64,000 nt of DNA from Flavobacteriaceae bacterium MAR_2009_75. GTDB lineage: Bacteria; Bacteroidota; Bacteroidia; Flavobacteriales; Flavobacteriaceae. Each line of letters starts with the position of its first letter. Within the stretch, counting starts at the first letter, position 1. The translations under genes and the position numbers were made by a program. Positions 63,701-64,000 of the stretch are shown one piece after another. The notes beneath the pieces are model-generated. The model was given only the letters and a program-made list of their open reading frames with translations. It was not told where the DNA came from and did no database searches. Location: positions 4,277,501-4,341,500 of the forward strand of contig PHTZ01000001.1 in the NCBI GenBank assembly GCA_002813285.1, in the 5' to 3' direction.

Positions 63701-64000
63701 GTGGGTTTCAGCTTTTAATGAAATGACTGATTCAAATTCTTTTTCTTCGTAAAAATCGGGTTTATCGGCAGTTTTTGGGGCAAATTGTATAGCTTTAGGC
63801 CCCTTGACAAAAGCCACATTATCTTTATAGGCCGAAACAATGTCGTTAGGGTTTTTCTCTGATGTCTTTTTGATTAACTTGAAAAGTGAGCTCGGCATTT
63901 CTTGGCCGTCGATTACGAACGTACCATTAAAAATTTTATGGCGGCAATGTTCTGAATTTACCTGACTGAAACCGAATACTTCAGAATCGGTAAGCCTACG
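60758..64000 (-). CDS. purL: Phosphoribosylformylglycinamidine synthase PurL, large single-chain form (5' end off window)
   Basis: Visible part 1080 residues; the frame stays open to the right edge, encoding E-V-F-G-F-S-Q-V-N-S-E-H-C-R-H before the internal Met at 63898, so about the first 140 residues are missing. It has two AIR-synthase-related halves (S-L-K-A-E-T-H-N-F-P-T-T-V-E-P; G-G-D-N-Y-R-I-G-M-G-G) and a C-terminal class I glutaminase domain with the nucleophile Cys in G-I-C-N-G-C-Q-L and H-G-E-G-K-F. This is the large (about 1200-residue) FGAM synthase that converts FGAR, ATP and glutamine to FGAM in purine synthesis. Confidence 0.95.
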   Translation of the reverse strand, partial: RRLTDSEVFGFSQVNSEHCRHKIFNGTFVIDGQEMPSSLFKLIKKTSEKNPNDIVSAYKDNVAFVKGPKAIQFAPKTADKPDFYEEKEFESVISLKAETHNFPTTVEPFNGAATGSGGEIRDRLAGGKGSLPLAGTAVYMTSYSRLEQDRPWEQAMPEREWLYQTPIDILIKASNGASDFGNKFGQPLIAGSVLTFEHDEKNEASGHKARRLGYDKVIMQAGGIGYGKAGQALKDTPEEGDKIVILGGDNYRIGMGGAAVSSADTGEFSSSIELNAIQRSNPEMQKRAANAVRGMVESEENPIVSIHDHGAGGHLNCLSELVEDTGGKIDLDQLPVGDPTLSAKEIIGNESQERMGLVIGEKNIDLLQRIADRERSPMYEVGDVTGDDRFTFESKTTGEKPMDVNLSDIFGSSPKTTMADNSVKRSYQAPEYSLEFFQDYLDQVLQLEAVACKDWLTNKVDRCVGGRVAKQQCAGPLQLPLNNCAVMALDFKGKEGIATSIGHSPISGLIDPAAGSKNSIAEALTNIVWAPLKEGLKSISLSANWMWPCKNEGEDARLYEAVQAVSDFSIELGINVPTGKDSLSMKQKYKDGDVISPGTVIISAAGNCNDITKVVEPVLEKDGGSIYYINLSKDNYKLGGSSFAQVRNTIGNEAPTIVDAPYFKKVFNSIQQLIREDKIVAGHDVASGGLITTLLELCFADTDLGANLNLSELNEQDTIKLLFSENAGIVFQAKDNSIENHLSEQNIDFKKIGEVVSNSTLTIKNNGMEIGLNIESLRDTWYKTSYLLDHKQTANDLAKERFDNYKAQALSYSFPAKPKIDLKNFKVNTTSRPKAAILREKGSNSEREMANAMYLAGFDVKDVHMTDLISGRETLEDIQFIGAVGGFSNSDVLGSAKGWAGAIKYNEKANTAIKNFFARPDTLSVGICNGCQLFMELDLINPEHESHGRMTYNESNKHESNFTSVKIQENNSIMLSSLAGTTLGVWISHGEGKFSLPLTEENYDIVAKYGYEGYPSNPNGSDFNTAMLCDKSGRHLVTMPHIERSIFPWNWAHYPKDRNDKVSPWIEAFTNAKEWVENHK

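Noticed and set aside
1-64000. CRISPR array, tRNA, rRNA, insertion sequence or prophage
   Set aside because: Reading found no regularly spaced repeats, no cloverleaf-type tRNA end, no transposase or phage structural gene. A tRNAscan or Infernal run would be needed to exclude small RNAs fully.

Overview
The window reads as a chromosomal segment from a marine-type member of the Flavobacteriia (Bacteroidota), probably family Flavobacteriaceae. The evidence is an AT-rich genome, genes without Shine-Dalgarno leaders, promoter-like TAnnTTTG -7 boxes, many lipoproteins (one with an acidic C-S-E-D-D-D start typical of surface export in this phylum), a type IX secretion (T9SS) C-terminal sorting domain, and families common in this group (DUF2490, DUF4331, 2TM-domain proteins, ThuA/dehydrogenase fusions). 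The genus cannot be fixed from the sequence alone. No rRNA, tRNA, CRISPR array, insertion sequence or prophage was seen.

Layout. 1-9.6 kb is mostly housekeeping and stress genes: the tail of a molybdo-flavoenzyme FAD subunit, a zinc alcohol dehydrogenase, a TfoX-like protein, a paiB-like gene interrupted by an in-frame stop, an alpha/beta hydrolase, an M23 peptidase, a secreted EEP-family hydrolase, an AI-2E/PerM permease, a DEAD-box helicase and a FAD dehydrogenase. 9.6-15.8 kb is a probable sugar-oxidation locus: an AraC regulator diverges from a giant ThuA/beta-propeller/HEAT/azurin lipoprotein, a sugar epimerase and a Gfo/Idh/MocA oxidoreductase. A second giant ThuA/dehydrogenase lipoprotein, ending in PKD and cytochrome c modules, lies at 37.3-40.7 kb.

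17.0-20.3 kb is a LytS/LytTR two-component locus containing four copies of the 2TM domain: one fused to the kinase and three stand-alone. 20.4-25.5 kb holds a LETM1-related protein, a DUF4331-like domain apparently split over two exported proteins, a TPR lipoprotein, and two tandem 35- and 38-residue single-span membrane proteins. 25.5-32.8 kb has an MMPL/RND permease diverging from a POTRA-less Omp85 barrel, then DUF547, a TIGR04283-type glycosyltransferase, a double-VOC protein and a membrane-anchored metallo-beta-lactamase-fold hydrolase.

32.9-37.2 kb carries an ECF sigma/anti-sigma pair behind Cu,Zn-SOD and YceI lipoproteins, plus DUF2490 and YdeI-like genes. 40.8-45.0 kb is an apparent MFS - M28 peptidase - M1 peptidase operon. 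45.2-49.4 kb is a divergent trehalose pair (OtsA-OtsB fusion and a GH15 enzyme). 49.4-57.4 kb is a beta-oxidation regulon (acyl-CoA dehydrogenase, thiolase, FadN-type bifunctional enzyme, MarR repressor, acyl-CoA ligase) with a perfect 24-bp palindrome at the MarR promoter. The window ends with a T9SS cargo protein, a GNAT acetyltransferase and purL, which runs off the right edge.

The most notable items are the unannotated pair of tandem micro-membrane proteins, the 2TM array, the two ThuA/dehydrogenase fusions with different redox tails, the split DUF4331, the interrupted paiB gene and the MarR operator.
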